This document shows positions 12,084-24,361 of a stretch of 64,000 bases of DNA, one piece after another. Positions within the stretch are counted from its first letter, which is position 1, and every line of letters starts with the position of its first letter. The stretch covers positions 1 to 64,000 of the forward strand of contig WPDH01000261.1 of assembly GCA_019137255.1 (NCBI GenBank), given 5' to 3'. Made by a program: the position numbers and the translations under genes. The notes beneath the pieces are model-generated. The model made no database searches. It was not told where the DNA came from and saw only the letters and a list, made by a program, of their open reading frames with translations. Source of the DNA: Corinectria fuckeliana. Its lineage: Eukaryota > Ascomycota > Sordariomycetes > Hypocreales > Nectriaceae.

Positions 12084-12274
12084 AGAATAATAGGCAGGGC
12101 CTTTTTTCTTTCAATTTTTTTCTTTCTCTTTTATTGTTTCAATTTATTGATTTATTCTTCCCCCTCTCCACCCCGTCTGTGGCTGGTCCAGCTAGCCACC
12201 ACGTTTTTTTCTTTGGCCGAAGTTGAAGGAAGAAGAAACAACCTAACAACTCGCGAGAATTGGCAAACCCCCCC

Positions 12275-12276
12275 NN
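12275..12276. other. 2-N assembly gap after a short C run
   Basis: The gap follows a run of C and precedes AAAA. It is an assembly join in intergenic sequence. Confidence 0.95.
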
Positions 12277-14367
12277 AAAATGCACGCCCTGTTTCGGGGA
12301 AGCACCCACCCGAGCCGGGTTCCCGGGCGGGCTTCACCGCCTGGGAGAGAAATTGAGAATGATGATGAGGCCCATTGTTTGTGTCGAGGCGGCTTGCATC
12401 GAGGCTTGCTTGGCTGCGGTCCAAGGCTTGTTTTGTTTCAAGGTCATCTGCTCGTCTGGATCTGGGTGCTGATGATGAGTGATGAGTGATGGATGAGCTG
12501 GCAGCCCACCCTTCCCACCATCTCCTTGACCCTAGACTAGACTCCCCACCATCTCTTCAGTCCTCAGCTTCCGTCCTCCCACCATCTCGCATCAGCATCG
12601 CATCAGCATCGCATCAACTCAACTCAGCACCCTCTTTCGCCACGCTCTTCCAAGGCCCTCCTCCAACCTCCAACACCCTCCGAGGTTTCACCTCAACACC
12701 ACCCACTCCGCTCCGTCTGACCCCCTCGAGTACGAAGTACACACCCACGCATACGCTTTCCCTCTCCGTCTTTTTCTTGCAACCTCCCACACTACTGGGC
12801 TCCCTCCACACCTTATTCAAGTACCTATCCAATGTCGCATCTGCTGGCGCCGCTCGCTCGCCTATCGCTTATCACGAGATGTCAACCGGCCTCTCCAGCC
12901 CTGTAGCTTAGCCTAGGTGGCATGCAAATGCCACAGCACTCGGGAGCGGGTGGCTGCTAGCATTCGCTACATCTGCCCAGCATCTACGAATACCCATCCC
13001 ACTCGCACAGCCAGTCGGTGATCGATGTTGCAGGGGGCAGCGCATCACGGCATTGCGGTGGAGCGAGCCATCCCACAGACAGACTGCCGGCTGGTGGCTT
13101 GTGCTTCGGACTTGGCACGCCAGACCCTTCCAGGTGTTCAGCTATCCTAGCAGGGCTGTTGATTATCATTGTCCAGGCCGTCAGGCTTAATGGCTAGCTG
13201 TGATGGTTGGCTTTGGTGGCTGGCTTTGATGGTTGAACTCCTCCATCAGGTTGGGTCATCCCCATCGTTTTCGTTTCTTTTTGCTCCATGTTGTCTTCTT
13301 CTTTTTTCCATCTGTCGTGTGTTGGCTCTACCTCTTGGTTGGTTCTCATCAGGCTCCAAGACCCAGCATCCTCCCCCTGTTCCACCTCGTTTGCTTGTTC
13401 ACCAGACCTCCCGTCATATTTGCCTAAGTTGATATTTCACTTGGGTGCCACGACAGTGCCACGGATCTCGTATTGACGGGCAAATAATCATTTCTCCTCC
13501 AATGCTTCCAGCCCCATCAAATCCGGCCGATACTCTGGCTCATCTGGGCCTCTACGTCTCCGTCGACCCTCTCCCTCTCCATTTCCGTCTTCCCATCCCA
13601 CTTCAGGCTGCCATACTCTGTCCAACAGGTCATAATCCCCAGCCCTGTTGGGAATCACAGGTTCACTCGGTCAACATTTCAAGCCCTTGGCTTTTTGCCC
13701 CAAGGTCATATGTGCCCCTTTGGGCTGCGACTCGTCAGCTCGGACATCAAGCTGGCCTGCTTAACCGGCCGCTTTGCTGATGTATCACCGTCAAGTATCC
13801 ACGGTACCCGTGATATTTCTGCAGGCCACCTTGAGAGAGCTGTGCGACCCCAACAAGGTCATCCGGGAATCTGGGATGTCTTGTTCACCGTGAGGTCCCA
13901 CAATCATATACATGGAACCTTTTGGTATCTCGGTATCTCTCCTCTTGACGATCCGTCAGCCACAACCGGTAGCTCCCCCACGGGGGCGCAATCCCCGTGA
14001 CTCATCAGACCATGGGTTTCCTTTCTTAATCCGCTGTACATACAACCGCCAGCTCCTCATTGGTTGCATCCTCTGTTCCTCTTCTCTCTTTGACAATTCG
14101 GCGTTCTTCCAGACAAGGTGGAACTCGTGCTGCTGTGTTCCCGTCGCTCTGCGGGCGGAATCACGCATCGAGTCCCTCGTTTCATCCCCGCGTGCCATTG
14201 CCCGTCAGGCTCTCGCCTCATGCAAGCCTCGCTGCAGGAGCTCGCTGCATGTCGCCCTGGATTTAATGAGGTTCCGCAGGTGAGGGGAAACTATTAGGTG
14301 CAAAAAACCCACATCTTGTCTCTTTACGCAGCGGCCGCCTTGCTTACATGATTGCTGAAGAACACAA

Positions 14368-14375
14368 ATCTCGGA
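14368..14375 (+). repeat. Left target-site duplication of the MITE
   Basis: ATCTCGGA directly abuts the left inverted repeat and is identical to the 8 bp that abut the right inverted repeat at 14625-14632. Confidence 0.85.
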
Positions 14376-14624
14376 GAGTTGTGCTATTCGGGCTGTATGA
14401 TATTTCCAGTCGGGCTGTACATCACATGCTACATGCTTGTTTGGGCTTTTACTCTCCCCAGATAGTCTCGCTATTCATAGTACTAGAGCAGTCAGGGCAT
14501 TAAAGTATCAGGGCATCAGGGCATTAGGGTGTTAGAGCATTAAATAAAGCATTAGGGGATCAGGACTGCGATAAAGCGAACGATAGGTAAGAAGTGTAAG
14601 TTAACTGCCCGAATAGCACAACTC
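14376..14624. mobile_element. hAT-like MITE, 249 bp
   Basis: The ends are an exact 18-bp terminal inverted repeat: GAGTTGTGCTATTCGGGC at 14376-14393 and its reverse complement at 14607-14624. Immediately outside both ends the same 8 bp, ATCTCGGA, occurs as a direct repeat (14368-14375 and 14625-14632), which is a target-site duplication. An 8-bp duplication with short inverted ends is the hallmark of hAT superfamily elements. The inside has no open frame of useful length, so this is a non-autonomous miniature element that needed a transposase from elsewhere. The interior carries a degenerate GGGCATTA-type array and the word TCGGGCTGTA twice (14389 and 14411). The perfect ends and duplication suggest a fairly recent insertion. 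Confidence 0.85.
14490..14566 (+). repeat. Degenerate GGGCATTA/CAGG minisatellite inside the MITE
   Basis: About seven imperfect units of roughly 8-12 bp built on (A)GGGCAT(TA/CA) run through the middle of the mobile element. Internal tandem arrays are common in miniature elements and arise by replication slippage. Confidence 0.65.
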
Positions 14625-14632
14625 ATCTCGGA
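14625..14632 (+). repeat. Right target-site duplication of the MITE
   Basis: ATCTCGGA directly follows the right inverted repeat, in the same orientation as the left copy at 14368-14375. Confidence 0.85.
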
Positions 14633-15951
14633 AAGCTTTTCAAGGTTCCTTATTTTTGTTTATACGAACGTGACGTCGATGATATTCTAGAGGGGGTCAT
14701 GTAATCTAAGCAATCATCACATGTCCAGTCGGGGCGATGATCATCGCTGGAAAGGTATTGGGCGCATAAGCCACGTTTGATACTCATCGTTGCTTATTCG
14801 CATCGTTCCCTGGCGTCTTCCTGTCTTGTGAGACGAGTCGAGATATGCCTACTGTAGGGCAAGCACAAGATTAAACGTGCGTGTGCACTAACCGTTACTC
14901 GAAACGATGTGTATGTATTTTATAGGGTCCTTGGAAACGGTTGACTTTCTTCAAGCTTGAAGCTTAGGGTCGAGCGCTTTTCCTTTCTGCTGGGGAGGGG
15001 GGCTTTTCCATGACCCAGTTCACTCTTCCTCCTTGGAAGGCGTTGATCAAGGCTGCATTATTTAAGAGCAGTGAGTAGCTATTATATGCCGTGAGTGGGC
15101 TTTCGTCAACCTAAGGTCTGTTACATATACTTACATAGGTAGGTCCCTCATATAGGTCACATACGTGCAACTATTTATCGACAAGCCGCCTGAATGGTAA
15201 GCCTCTTCAGCGTGGAGTATGTTAAAGCAGTCTGTATTTACAAGGTCGTCATCATCTTAACAAAGAAGGCAACTTCTCAACTTTACGTTGAGGCCAACTG
15301 ATCTAGATAGCCATCAGAGGATGAGGTGCCTGATGGAAATAGGAGTTTCCCAGAACACTGTCAGAGCGGCTCAAGTGCAACAATCGATAGAAGACTCCAC
15401 TGAACCTTCGGGCTAGTCTAAAGGAGAGTTGACTCACTGTGACTTTGGGGGAGAACTATGAGATTTCCCATAAATGACTCCGAACAGAGGTTATAATAAG
15501 ACAGTGCATTGAGTTATGACACAGACGCAAATCCCCTTAGTGCCCCAGTCTACAGTAAGCTGGCAATTCTCTCGAGTCGGCGGGTAGAATGACTGAGAAT
15601 GACGCGCTGTGAGTCACCCACTAATAATTGGCCCAGTTCCATGGCTCCCGCGGCGGGGCGGGGCGAATTGAGCCGCAAAGAATACCACTACCACCACTAC
15701 CTCGCCACAGCCAGCCTCCATCTCCATGTCAAAGGCCAGCTCGAAGTGATAAAACGTCAAGCTGATCCGTCGGGTCAATCTCACGAAACAGGCAGCGACT
15801 TTAACTTCACTTGATATTTTGACCCCTTCTCGTCCTACGCGCGCCGGCGTTGGGGGTTTCTTGTCAAGAGCGTCCCTCGTTTAGTTCGCATCACCACCAC
15901 CCCGCCATTATTCCGCATCTTCACACAACTGCATCTCCCACAGCTCTCGCC

Positions 15952-18021
15952 ATGATCTCTCTGAGCAAGCAGCCGGATGACTCCCCGCAGACCCGTGAAC
16001 AGGCCGTGGCGGAGCCGTCCTCGTCGCGCATCGTCCCCAAGCCCGTGCCACAGTCGCAGGCCCAGGACCCGCGACGCTATCAGATCGAGCAGCTGCGTCG
16101 GCGATACTCGCCCAAGGAGTCCAAGGCTCCCAACGGGGCCACGTCGCTGGCCTTCAGGCTGGCGCCCTCGGATCCGGATTTCCCCTTCGAGCTGGCCCAT
16201 CTCGAGTGCGACGTCCGCGTTCCATCCAAGTACCCGGAGGAAAGGCCGGCTCTGCTCGTGAAGAACAAGGACATCCCGAGAGGCTTCGGCATCAACATCG
16301 AAAGGGGCTGGGAAAAACTAGTCGATGAGAGGCCAGGGCTCACGCTGTTGGCACTCACCCGCGAGCTGGACAAGAATCTGGAAATCTTCTTAACTGAGCA
16401 GAAGGTCGAGACGGTTAAGCTTGTGAACTTCAAGGACACGAGACACGTGGAAGCAGAGGCTGCCAAGGCAAGGGAGGCTACTCTGAAGCCAGTGCAACCT
16501 TTGAACCCGACGGCGCCGCCGCTTTCATACATCCCGGAGCCATCTTACACCAAGGATCAGATTGCCGCTGCAAAGGCTAGGAGGGCCACCGAGGTGCGAC
16601 AGCTGGAGTCGCGAATGGGGAGGACGCCAATGTACCGTCGATCCCCAGATGGTATCGTGTACACCCTATCCATCGAACCGAAACGGAGATCTGAGCTCCC
16701 ACCCGGCCTGCGGGCAGTGCAGAGTCTTCACCTCATCATTCCTCTAATCTACCCGTTGCAGAATCTCCGAGTCCAGCTGAATGAAGCCGATCCGAAGGAT
16801 GCCGAGCCCCTGGAGGACCTGTTTTCCGAGAAGGCAGCGGAGCAACAGCAAATGACGCTCATGAGCCATCTGAACTACCTTGCCCAGAATCTTCACAAGC
16901 TGGCGAAGCAGGCCCAAGCCCAAGTACAGGCCCAATTACAGGCCCAGGAAGCTCAGGCTGAAGCATTACAAGCCACGGCCGAGCCTCGGGTAGTCGACGA
17001 AGATGATACCAGGACCACAGTGGCTTCTGGGGAGAAGAGTCATGTTCAGGTCATCCCGCGGCCTCCTGAGTGGAGTTTGGTGTACGGAGACGATGACTCG
17101 ACAGATGAAGACACTGATCCTGAAGATGGAGACGAGGGCGGTGTTGCTTTGGACACGGGGGGCACCGAGGCAGTCCCAGTGGTCGCCGATACCCCTGAAC
17201 GAGGAACCATGATGTCTTTCCCGTCCATCGAGCTTCACGGCATTGAACTCATCCAGATCTCTGTTTTGAGTCTCAGCGTCAAATGCGAGCGATGCAAAAC
17301 TGTCAACGACGTTGGAAATCTCAAGCCCGACGTAGAGAAGACACTGAGCTGCAAGAAGTGTGCCACGTCTCTGGCTGTCACGTTCAGGGCACAGTTGATC
17401 CACGAGCATTCAACGAGGGCGGGTTTCCTGGATCTATCTGGATGCAAAGTGGCAGACATGCTCCCGAGCACCTTTATCCCCACCTGCGCCCGATGTTCGA
17501 CGCCGAGCCTTGGACTCGTCGCGGTCCGCGGCGACGCCGTGACAAACGTCTGCCGGGACTGCCACGCCAAGTTCACATTTAAGATCCCCGAGGTCAAGTT
17601 CCTCTTCATCACGCCGGGCTCCGTCGCGCCGCCGACGACGGGCCCGCGGCGCAAGCAGGACAAGCTTGGCCTGCACGCGGGGGATCCGCTGCCCGGCAAG
17701 GGCGCATGCCAGCACTACCGCAAGTCGTACCGGTGGTTCCGCTTCTCGTGCTGCAGCCGCGTGCACGCGTGCGACAAGTGCCACGACGAGGCCGAGGACC
17801 ACGTCAACGAGTGGGCGAACCGCATGATCTGCGGGTGGTGCAGCCGCGAGCAGAACTACGCCGTCGAGGCGTGCGGCTTCTGCGGACGCAGCGTCATCGG
17901 GAGGAAGGGCAAGGGCTTCTGGGAGGGCGGCAGAGGGACGCGGGACCAGAGGACGATGAGTCGCAAGGATCCAAGGAAGCACAAGAGGATCGGGGGCAGC
18001 CAGGCGGCAAAGAAGGAGTGA
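15952..18021 (+). CDS. CHY zinc-finger protein with RWD-like N-terminus
   Basis: Single exon, 689 aa. The ATG at 15952 has good context (CTCGCCATG) and replaces an in-frame ATG at 15850 whose extra 34 residues are low-complexity leader. Residues of about 60-140 (LAFRLAPSDPDFPFELAHLECDV onward) look like an RWD/UBC-like alpha-beta domain. A Gln/Ala-rich coil (about 320-350), an acidic stretch (about 375-400) and Cys-pair zinc ribbons (from about C445: CERC, CKKC, CARC, CRDC) follow. The CHY zinc finger, starting GACQHYRKSYRWFRF at residue 584, runs to about 655. The tail is basic. CHY fingers occur in yeast Hot13, which acts on redox and zinc handling of Mia40 substrates, and in plant and animal RCHY1-type ubiquitin ligases. 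No RING is visible here, so the role is unknown; zinc binding is well supported. Confidence 0.85.
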   Translation: MISLSKQPDDSPQTREQAVAEPSSSRIVPKPVPQSQAQDPRRYQIEQLRRRYSPKESKAPNGATSLAFRLAPSDPDFPFELAHLECDVRVPSKYPEERPALLVKNKDIPRGFGINIERGWEKLVDERPGLTLLALTRELDKNLEIFLTEQKVETVKLVNFKDTRHVEAEAAKAREATLKPVQPLNPTAPPLSYIPEPSYTKDQIAAAKARRATEVRQLESRMGRTPMYRRSPDGIVYTLSIEPKRRSELPPGLRAVQSLHLIIPLIYPLQNLRVQLNEADPKDAEPLEDLFSEKAAEQQQMTLMSHLNYLAQNLHKLAKQAQAQVQAQLQAQEAQAEALQATAEPRVVDEDDTRTTVASGEKSHVQVIPRPPEWSLVYGDDDSTDEDTDPEDGDEGGVALDTGGTEAVPVVADTPERGTMMSFPSIELHGIELIQISVLSLSVKCERCKTVNDVGNLKPDVEKTLSCKKCATSLAVTFRAQLIHEHSTRAGFLDLSGCKVADMLPSTFIPTCARCSTPSLGLVAVRGDAVTNVCRDCHAKFTFKIPEVKFLFITPGSVAPPTTGPRRKQDKLGLHAGDPLPGKGACQHYRKSYRWFRFSCCSRVHACDKCHDEAEDHVNEWANRMICGWCSREQNYAVEACGFCGRSVIGRKGKGFWEGGRGTRDQRTMSRKDPRKHKRIGGSQAAKKE

Positions 18022-18892
18022 AGGCAGTGCTGCAATGGCCTAGGACAGACGTGTTAGTGGCGATGGCCCATGGATGGCGAAATGTCACCGGGCACCACTG
18101 GGGCTTCGTTGGTGTACTTGTAGCAGCAATAGACTACTTGTGAAGCCACAAACCCCAAAGTACTTCGCACAGGTGCTCATCACGGTGATCTGAGCCGCCG
18201 AGCCGTCCGTCACAGCATGACTCCCCAATTGCGGCCCCCAATCAACCGCCGGCGTCCTCGCACCGTCACGTCACAAGTCCCGTCGCGCAGCGGCTGCATC
18301 CGCGCCACCGAAAGTTGTCGCAGCCGCTCTCACTCGCAGCGCGGCGCCTGGCTGCAACCGCATGACCAGCGCCTCCAGCCAGTCAGACGCAGAGGGAGGG
18401 GGGTAGTGCAACAGAGGGGGGCTCGGGCTGCCTGATTCTCGCGTTTCCCAGAAGCACACATACTCACACTAACACTCACACTTGCGCACTACAATAAGCC
18501 CACCCCGCGTGAAACACGCGAGCGAGCGCAGAGAGGGAGAGGGAGAGTTGGGATGGGTTGACGCGCCGGCGTCTACGCGCACCAAGTTTCTATTTTGGGG
18601 GGGGTTGGTTCTTTTCTTGCTGTGAGAGGTCGCTTTGGTTCTCTAGCTGAGAAGGGTGCGACGCTGTGCGACGGGGAGAGGTGTGATTCGTACGAAGTTC
18701 TGGTTGTGCTTGGGGTGCAATAGGGGATTAAGTGGACGGTGACTACTAATTTGTTCCTTCGTGGGAGCCTGGGCGGCTAGGTGTAAGTCAGATGGCTAGG
18801 TATTTGTGCTGTATTGCGCGGTACAGGACAGTTTATTACATTATATATTATAATTGTTATTAAAGTGAAGAAACAATAAAACACCGTACATC

Positions 18893-18912
18893 AATTAATT
18901 GATCAATTAATT
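18893..18912. repeat. 20-bp perfect A/T palindrome
   Basis: AATTAATTGATCAATTAATT equals its own reverse complement. It lies in a local A/T-rich island within an otherwise GC-rich intergenic region. It could be a protein-binding site, a cruciform, or a chance product of A/T simple sequence. Confidence 0.7.
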
Positions 18913-20179
18913 ATCCTGCGCTACTGAGTAGCACAAAATAGGTAGGTATAAAGTACTTCCTTTCAATTTGTCCTCGACCCTGCTTAGTCTCTGGTATCAC
19001 CGCATCGGCTCTCTTCCGCTATAACCCTCTACGAAAATATCGCACTTTTGTTTCTCACTGCTTAATCATCGGAACCCCTCCCCGGGAATGCCAGGGAACA
19101 AAGCCCACAGTGGTCTGGAAAATCGCGGGAAGGGGCTCTCATCGGGGGATTCGGGGGATCATCTTGGGGGGAGGGGGGAAGTGGGCTAACGAAGCTTTTG
19201 GAGCGCTTCTCCGGGTAAAGTGACTTTCGATTGTTGCGCGTAGGGAAGGAAAAGTACATGTGGGAAGCTGTTGTTGGATGGGAAGTCAACGACGGGGAGC
19301 CGTGGATGGATGACTGGGGGAGAGGGGCTTGCGTGATGAGGGACGAAGCCGCTTGGAGCAGCTGGCTGACCGGTGAGGGACGGGCGGCATGGTGGATGGA
19401 GGGGTTGTCTGACGAGCAAGGTATTGACGATATGAGTTGACGAGGTTTGTAGCTGTAGTAATCTGATAAGTGGACGGTTGGCCAGGTAGAGGGACGAGAA
19501 GGAATCTGACTGGAAGGCAGCGGGTCGGATATGGAGAGATGGAGCAAAAGAAACAGACGGTAAGGCCTCATCTGGAGGATCGTACATAGCCTAGACTAGG
19601 CCTACATACAGGGCAGATCCTACATGCGGATCCGCCTTATCACATCGCTCTCTACCTTAGATAAGTAGATACCAGTCAAGCACGTGCTCAAAGGGAACAG
19701 AAACAGCGAGGTTATCGACCCCATCAACCCATCCAGCACGCCCCTCCCAGAAGACTGCGAGATGTGACGGCATGCGCAGGCAGCTGCAAGCCAGGGGGCC
19801 TCAAACGCAAACCAGCGCGAACGACCCCAGTGCCCCGGGTGCGGTGCGGCACATTTCGCACAAGCCTCCTCCTCCCCCCCATGCTGATGTGTGCGCGTGA
19901 ACTTGAGCTTCCAGAAGGGGAAGTTTTGCAGACCAGAGATGGCTCTTTTGAAAAGAAACAGGGACACCGCTAGAACGCCCTGGATGGGAAATCGGGAACT
20001 GGGGATGGGTGGGGGGGGGCGGCCGCGGATGTCGGATTGGATTGGATTGGGATCTGTCAGGGCTTCCTCATGCTGGGGTACGGTGGTGACATGCCGGAGC
20101 TTGGAATGGTGGGATTCGGCGCGGGATGGATGGGTTTGGGTGTTGTGGCTCGGTGATGAGTTGGGGAATGGGGGCGTGG

Positions 20180-20201
20180 GGTGAAGTGAAGTGAAGTGAA
20201 G
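20180..20201 (+). repeat. (GTGAA)n short tandem repeat
   Basis: Four to five tandem GTGAA units in intergenic DNA. Confidence 0.7.
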
Positions 20202-21000
20202 GTGGTTTCTGTTAGTGGTGTTTCCATTCACATGTTAGTGGTGGTGAGGCCGTCAACCGTGAGCGATAACGGAATCGACGACGTCCCATGCCATGTGTAA
20301 GCGAGCAACAAGTCTTGCGGAGTCTCTGATGCCACGCGCACAGGCATTCACGTCTAGAAAGGGAATGTCAGAAGGAGATTCGTCTGGAGTCCGCGTCCTG
20401 AGACCGCAGGTATTCCAGGATGTCACGTATGTAGATTGTCTCCATGGCCAAGTATCCATCTCCGTCTGCCATCCATGGTCTGCTCCTTGGGAACCGCACT
20501 GGAACCATCTTTGGGTTCGTTGAGTCGGTTGCTCGCATCATGCAAGGTACGGTAACTGGGCCACGATGCATCCAACTGTCTGGCAGTATATGCACAGCTT
20601 TGCTCCAGTACCACCACGTCGTAGTCGGGCTCGCGATTGCGTTCTACGGGCTTTCCAGACTCGCCTCGGCTCACATCAGTGTGGATGCCGACGCATGCTG
20701 CTGAGACCATCGCCATCGCCGTCGCTGTGACCCTCCTGTTCATGCGCAGTCTAATTGCTGCTCAACAAAGGATCCGATCCACAGCGCGCACATTGCAAAG
20801 CTCCAAGGACCGAGCAGAGCCAACAACGCTCACTCACTGCCTTTGATTTGATTCATTCCCGTAGAACCAATGCGCTGCGGTACCAATCTAATAGTAGCTA
20901 TAGTACCCCGCAAGCGCCCAGGGACAGCTTGGGCTTCCTCTTCCCATCCCCCTTGCTGGACCCTGTTTTGCAGGACGTCACAGGACCATTTTGAGGAGGA

Positions 21001-21035
21001 GGGGGGGGGGGGGGGGGGGGGGNNGGGGGGGGGGG
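21001..21035 (+). repeat. Poly-G run containing a 2-N gap
   Basis: The run of G is interrupted only by NN at 21023-21024. The true length is not known because the run is also the contig join. Confidence 0.9.
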
Positions 21036-24000
21036 ACGTGTTTGAGGGTATTTCGGGAGCATGACACATTAAAGGTGTCCCATTTCCCCGCTCGCCCATG
21101 AGGACCACATCGGGTCTGTGTCGTCATCGGCGGCGAGATCAAATGTCGGAACTGGCGATGCTGTGCATTGATGGCGATGAGGCTTTGCGCGCTTTTACGA
21201 TGCGTCGGCTTGGCCTGGCTTGTCGGTAGCGAGCGGGCAGATGCAGCGTGCCGGATGACTTGGGCCTCGGCGACCATGTGCGCCCAACCTCTGCGTAAAG
21301 CGGTGCCACCCCGTAAGTGGACGCCCTCGTCAACACACGCCGACACGTAAAGAGCATTCGTACAAATACAAAGTACCATGTCACGAGAATGGCAAAGCAC
21401 CCTTTCTCCTTTGCCATTGTGCCATGACAGAAAGCGGCGTTGCCCTATCTTGCCGAGCCTGTCGTTCGCCCGTCCGTCCGTCTCAGACATCTTCCGACCG
21501 CCACGCGGGACCAAGCGACAACGTTACCCGGAATGTCTTGGCTTTAGCGCCCGCCTCATTGTGCCCGGATGGCTCGATAAGGACGGCGGCCCCCAGAACA
21601 CTTATTAAGCTACTTCGTAATCTAATTGCAAAGCCCCCCCCAAAGCGAGGACGTGCCAATGGACGAGCTGAGAACGGGAGGGCCGCGCCACGGACCGCCA
21701 CGGGAGAGCTATGCATAGTAGTCATCAGACTGTTGTTGGCGTGGCTAGCAAGGTTAACTGGGGCTTCTGGGTGAAACGGACGGATGAATGCATGACAAAG
21801 TCGCCGCCATCGGGTTTACGCAATTGTTATTGGGTATTTCAGTTATTAGTGTTTTGCATGTCCGACCGCCGTTCTATCTACAAATTACGTATCAGGTTTG
21901 AAGGGAGATAATGTTACATCAACTAGGTTGGACGTATGGGAGTGAGTACTGGGCTTATTAAGTGCAATGTAATGTGTTGGAGAAGGTTACACTGTTTGCC
22001 CTATAACAACTTCACCTAATTAATTGTAGGATGATGTATATTTGACCCTATGTCATCGTTCTTTGGGACGAATACCTGGGAGAGACCCTTGAGAACCTTG
22101 TTTCCCTTGCCCTGGCTCATCCATTATCCGCCAAACCATCCGTCCTCCTACAGTCACCCTCCTCATCTACTACGTACCATTGGCCAAAGCGTGCCGCCCT
22201 GTTACAAGGCTCGCACGTTCACTGTTCCTTGAAACCCAGCCTCTCCATGGCGATAGTAATGCCCTCTCTCGCTCTCGGGCACTCCCCCAGTCCCTTTTTG
22301 TCTCGTCTTCGTCTGGAGACGGACATCGTCACACCATCATGTCTAAGCCCTCCTCCTCCATCCGCTCTTGCTCTACCCGCCTCTACTATGTGCATCGACG
22401 CAGCCGTAACGTAACGCCTTGACCCTCTCAAACGTCCCCTACCAAGTGGCCGGAAAACGCGAACACACCCCGGCGCCCATAGACTTCGACACGTGCTCAT
22501 GACGCTCCCGTCCCCATGCCATGCCTGCCCTTCCGCAATTCATCTGATTCCTCCCCGTCCCCTGTTCGCCGCGGCGCCGCTCGGCACCGAAACTCAAACG
22601 ACAAGGCAGGCCCCCCTTCTTCCAGCGCTCTCCCCGGCTATCTGAAGAAGTCCCCTCGAGTCAGGGCCCTTTTGCTCGACGACCCGTCCCCGACCCTGTC
22701 GAACCCTATCGGGGGAAGGGGGGGGCTCTTCCGCGGAGGCCTTCCGGCGCCAGGGCCTGACCCCCCGGCTCGTCGGGGCCGTGGTCATGGGGGCCGTGTT
22801 CCTTCTAGAAGCCATGGAAATTGGTAGTTGCCCGCGACCCGGGTTTTCGGCGGGAGGGGGGTGCGTGGGGACCTGGTTCATGATTTATCTCCCCAATTTA
22901 TCGCCCTTTTTATTCATTTTCCATCCATTATTTGATTTAATCGAACCTGGTCCAACGGTGGCCCCATGGGGATACATGCTCACGAAACGGTGACCCTTTC
23001 GGGATTCACGCGTCCCAGGCACAGCGATCGGGCACAGCGATCGGATAGAAGGACGTTTGTTGGAAGAGAGTAATTAAGTCAAGTAGTGTGAGATATTAGT
23101 TGTAAATGATTGGATGCACTGGAGTCGCTGACGTTGCTGATGTCGTTGGTGCTGCACGCTGCACGCTGTCTGCAGTGTAACCGGCTGCCCAGCGGTCACT
23201 TAGAAAAGCAACCAGTGCTTCTGTCGGGCGGCCAATTATCCGGGCTGTCGCGGCCTGCGTACGCCAGCTTCCATTCTACCATCCGCAAGCTCGTCGGAAC
23301 AATTAAAACGAAAAATACAATAAAACAACAATGTCCCAGAACATCCCGGAATATGACACCTCGGAAACTCCACAGACCCGAAATCACGCCGTCAGTTCCA
23401 CCGCGCTGGTACGTGGTAACTAGCAACTAACTAGTAAACTACCAGCACCAGCACCAGCATCCAAAACCCCTGCATCGACACCATCGCCTCCCTGGTCGCA
23501 GAGCCAGCCAGCGGCTCCGAGTCTTTGGGCTGCCCGTCGTATCCCGCGAGCCCGTTAGCGCCGTCGGAGCCAGACCCGGGAGACCGTCGACCCGCCGTTG
23601 AGTCGAGGGCTGGGTTTCTTTCGCTGCCTGGTACATACTATGGCAAATAGGCGAGTTTCCCGACGCCCAAACCGATGTTGCGATTGGGCAATTCTCCAGT
23701 AAAAAAAACCTTGCTTCTTTGGTCGAGGATGTCTGTCATGGTACCATATCCAAACGTTGAGTCTCCAGGTCCAGTCCTTGGAAGGGAGAGTCTGGGAAGG
23801 AGGAGGGTCTTGGGGCGTCGTCGGACACTCGGAGTCGAGGCGAGGGGGCGTGAGGTGATCCTCGATTAGACAGCTGCTTCTCGCCGGCAGTTTAGTCGAT
23901 CTTGACATGACCAAGGACCAAGGACTAGCCATCCAGGAGCCTTGAGGCCTCCTCGTCACGTCGCCTTCACGACAGCAAGGGACCCACGAAGTCTCCCGAG

Positions 24001-24361
24001 GACTCGGGACACAAGCTAGAGTCTTGGACTGGGATTTACTCGTGCCCCACCGGTCGTCAAGTCTGGATCCGAACCTTTGACATTGTAATAGTATCAGATG
24101 TCGCCGTTGCCGCCGTCGGCCAACTTCGGGTGGTGCCAGGGTGGCTGGGGACATCCCTCTCGCAATCTCGCCATCTTGATGTCTGAAGCACTGGCCTTAG
24201 CGTCCCTATCTCATCTTAGGCGCAAGCTTGGGCCGATGGAAAAATGCAATCATCTCCATGCCCAGCCATGTCGTTGGTGTTTATCGACTGCTTTCAGATG
24301 AACTACCGTTCTAGGAGCTAAGCTAACCAACGCCTCGGGCCTCCTTCCTGGGGGACTAATG

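Larger units (their letters stand above)
8914..15951. other. 7.0-kb intergenic region
   Basis: No supported protein gene. It contains an AT-leaning patch with decayed open frames (about 9200-10560), 2-N gaps at 10728-10729 and 12275-12276, a (CAA)n microsatellite at 12061, a pyrimidine-rich stretch at 12480-12910 that resembles a transcribed leader, and a MITE at 14376-14624. Open frames of 60-240 codons occur on both strands but show neither family motifs nor coding-like composition. Confidence 0.6.
18022..24361. other. 6.3-kb intergenic region
   Basis: No supported protein or RNA gene. It contains a GC-rich stretch (18180-18560), an AT-rich island with a 20-bp palindrome (18830-18960), a GTGAA repeat at 20180, a poly-G run with a 2-N gap (21001-21035) and a pyrimidine-rich block (22080-22600). 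Open frames of up to about 200 codons on both strands have no motif and change composition along their length. Confidence 0.6.

Noticed and set aside
12486..12911. 141-codon plus-strand open frame
   Set aside because: Entirely Ser/Pro/Thr/Leu from a CT-rich stretch; reads as a leader or promoter tract.
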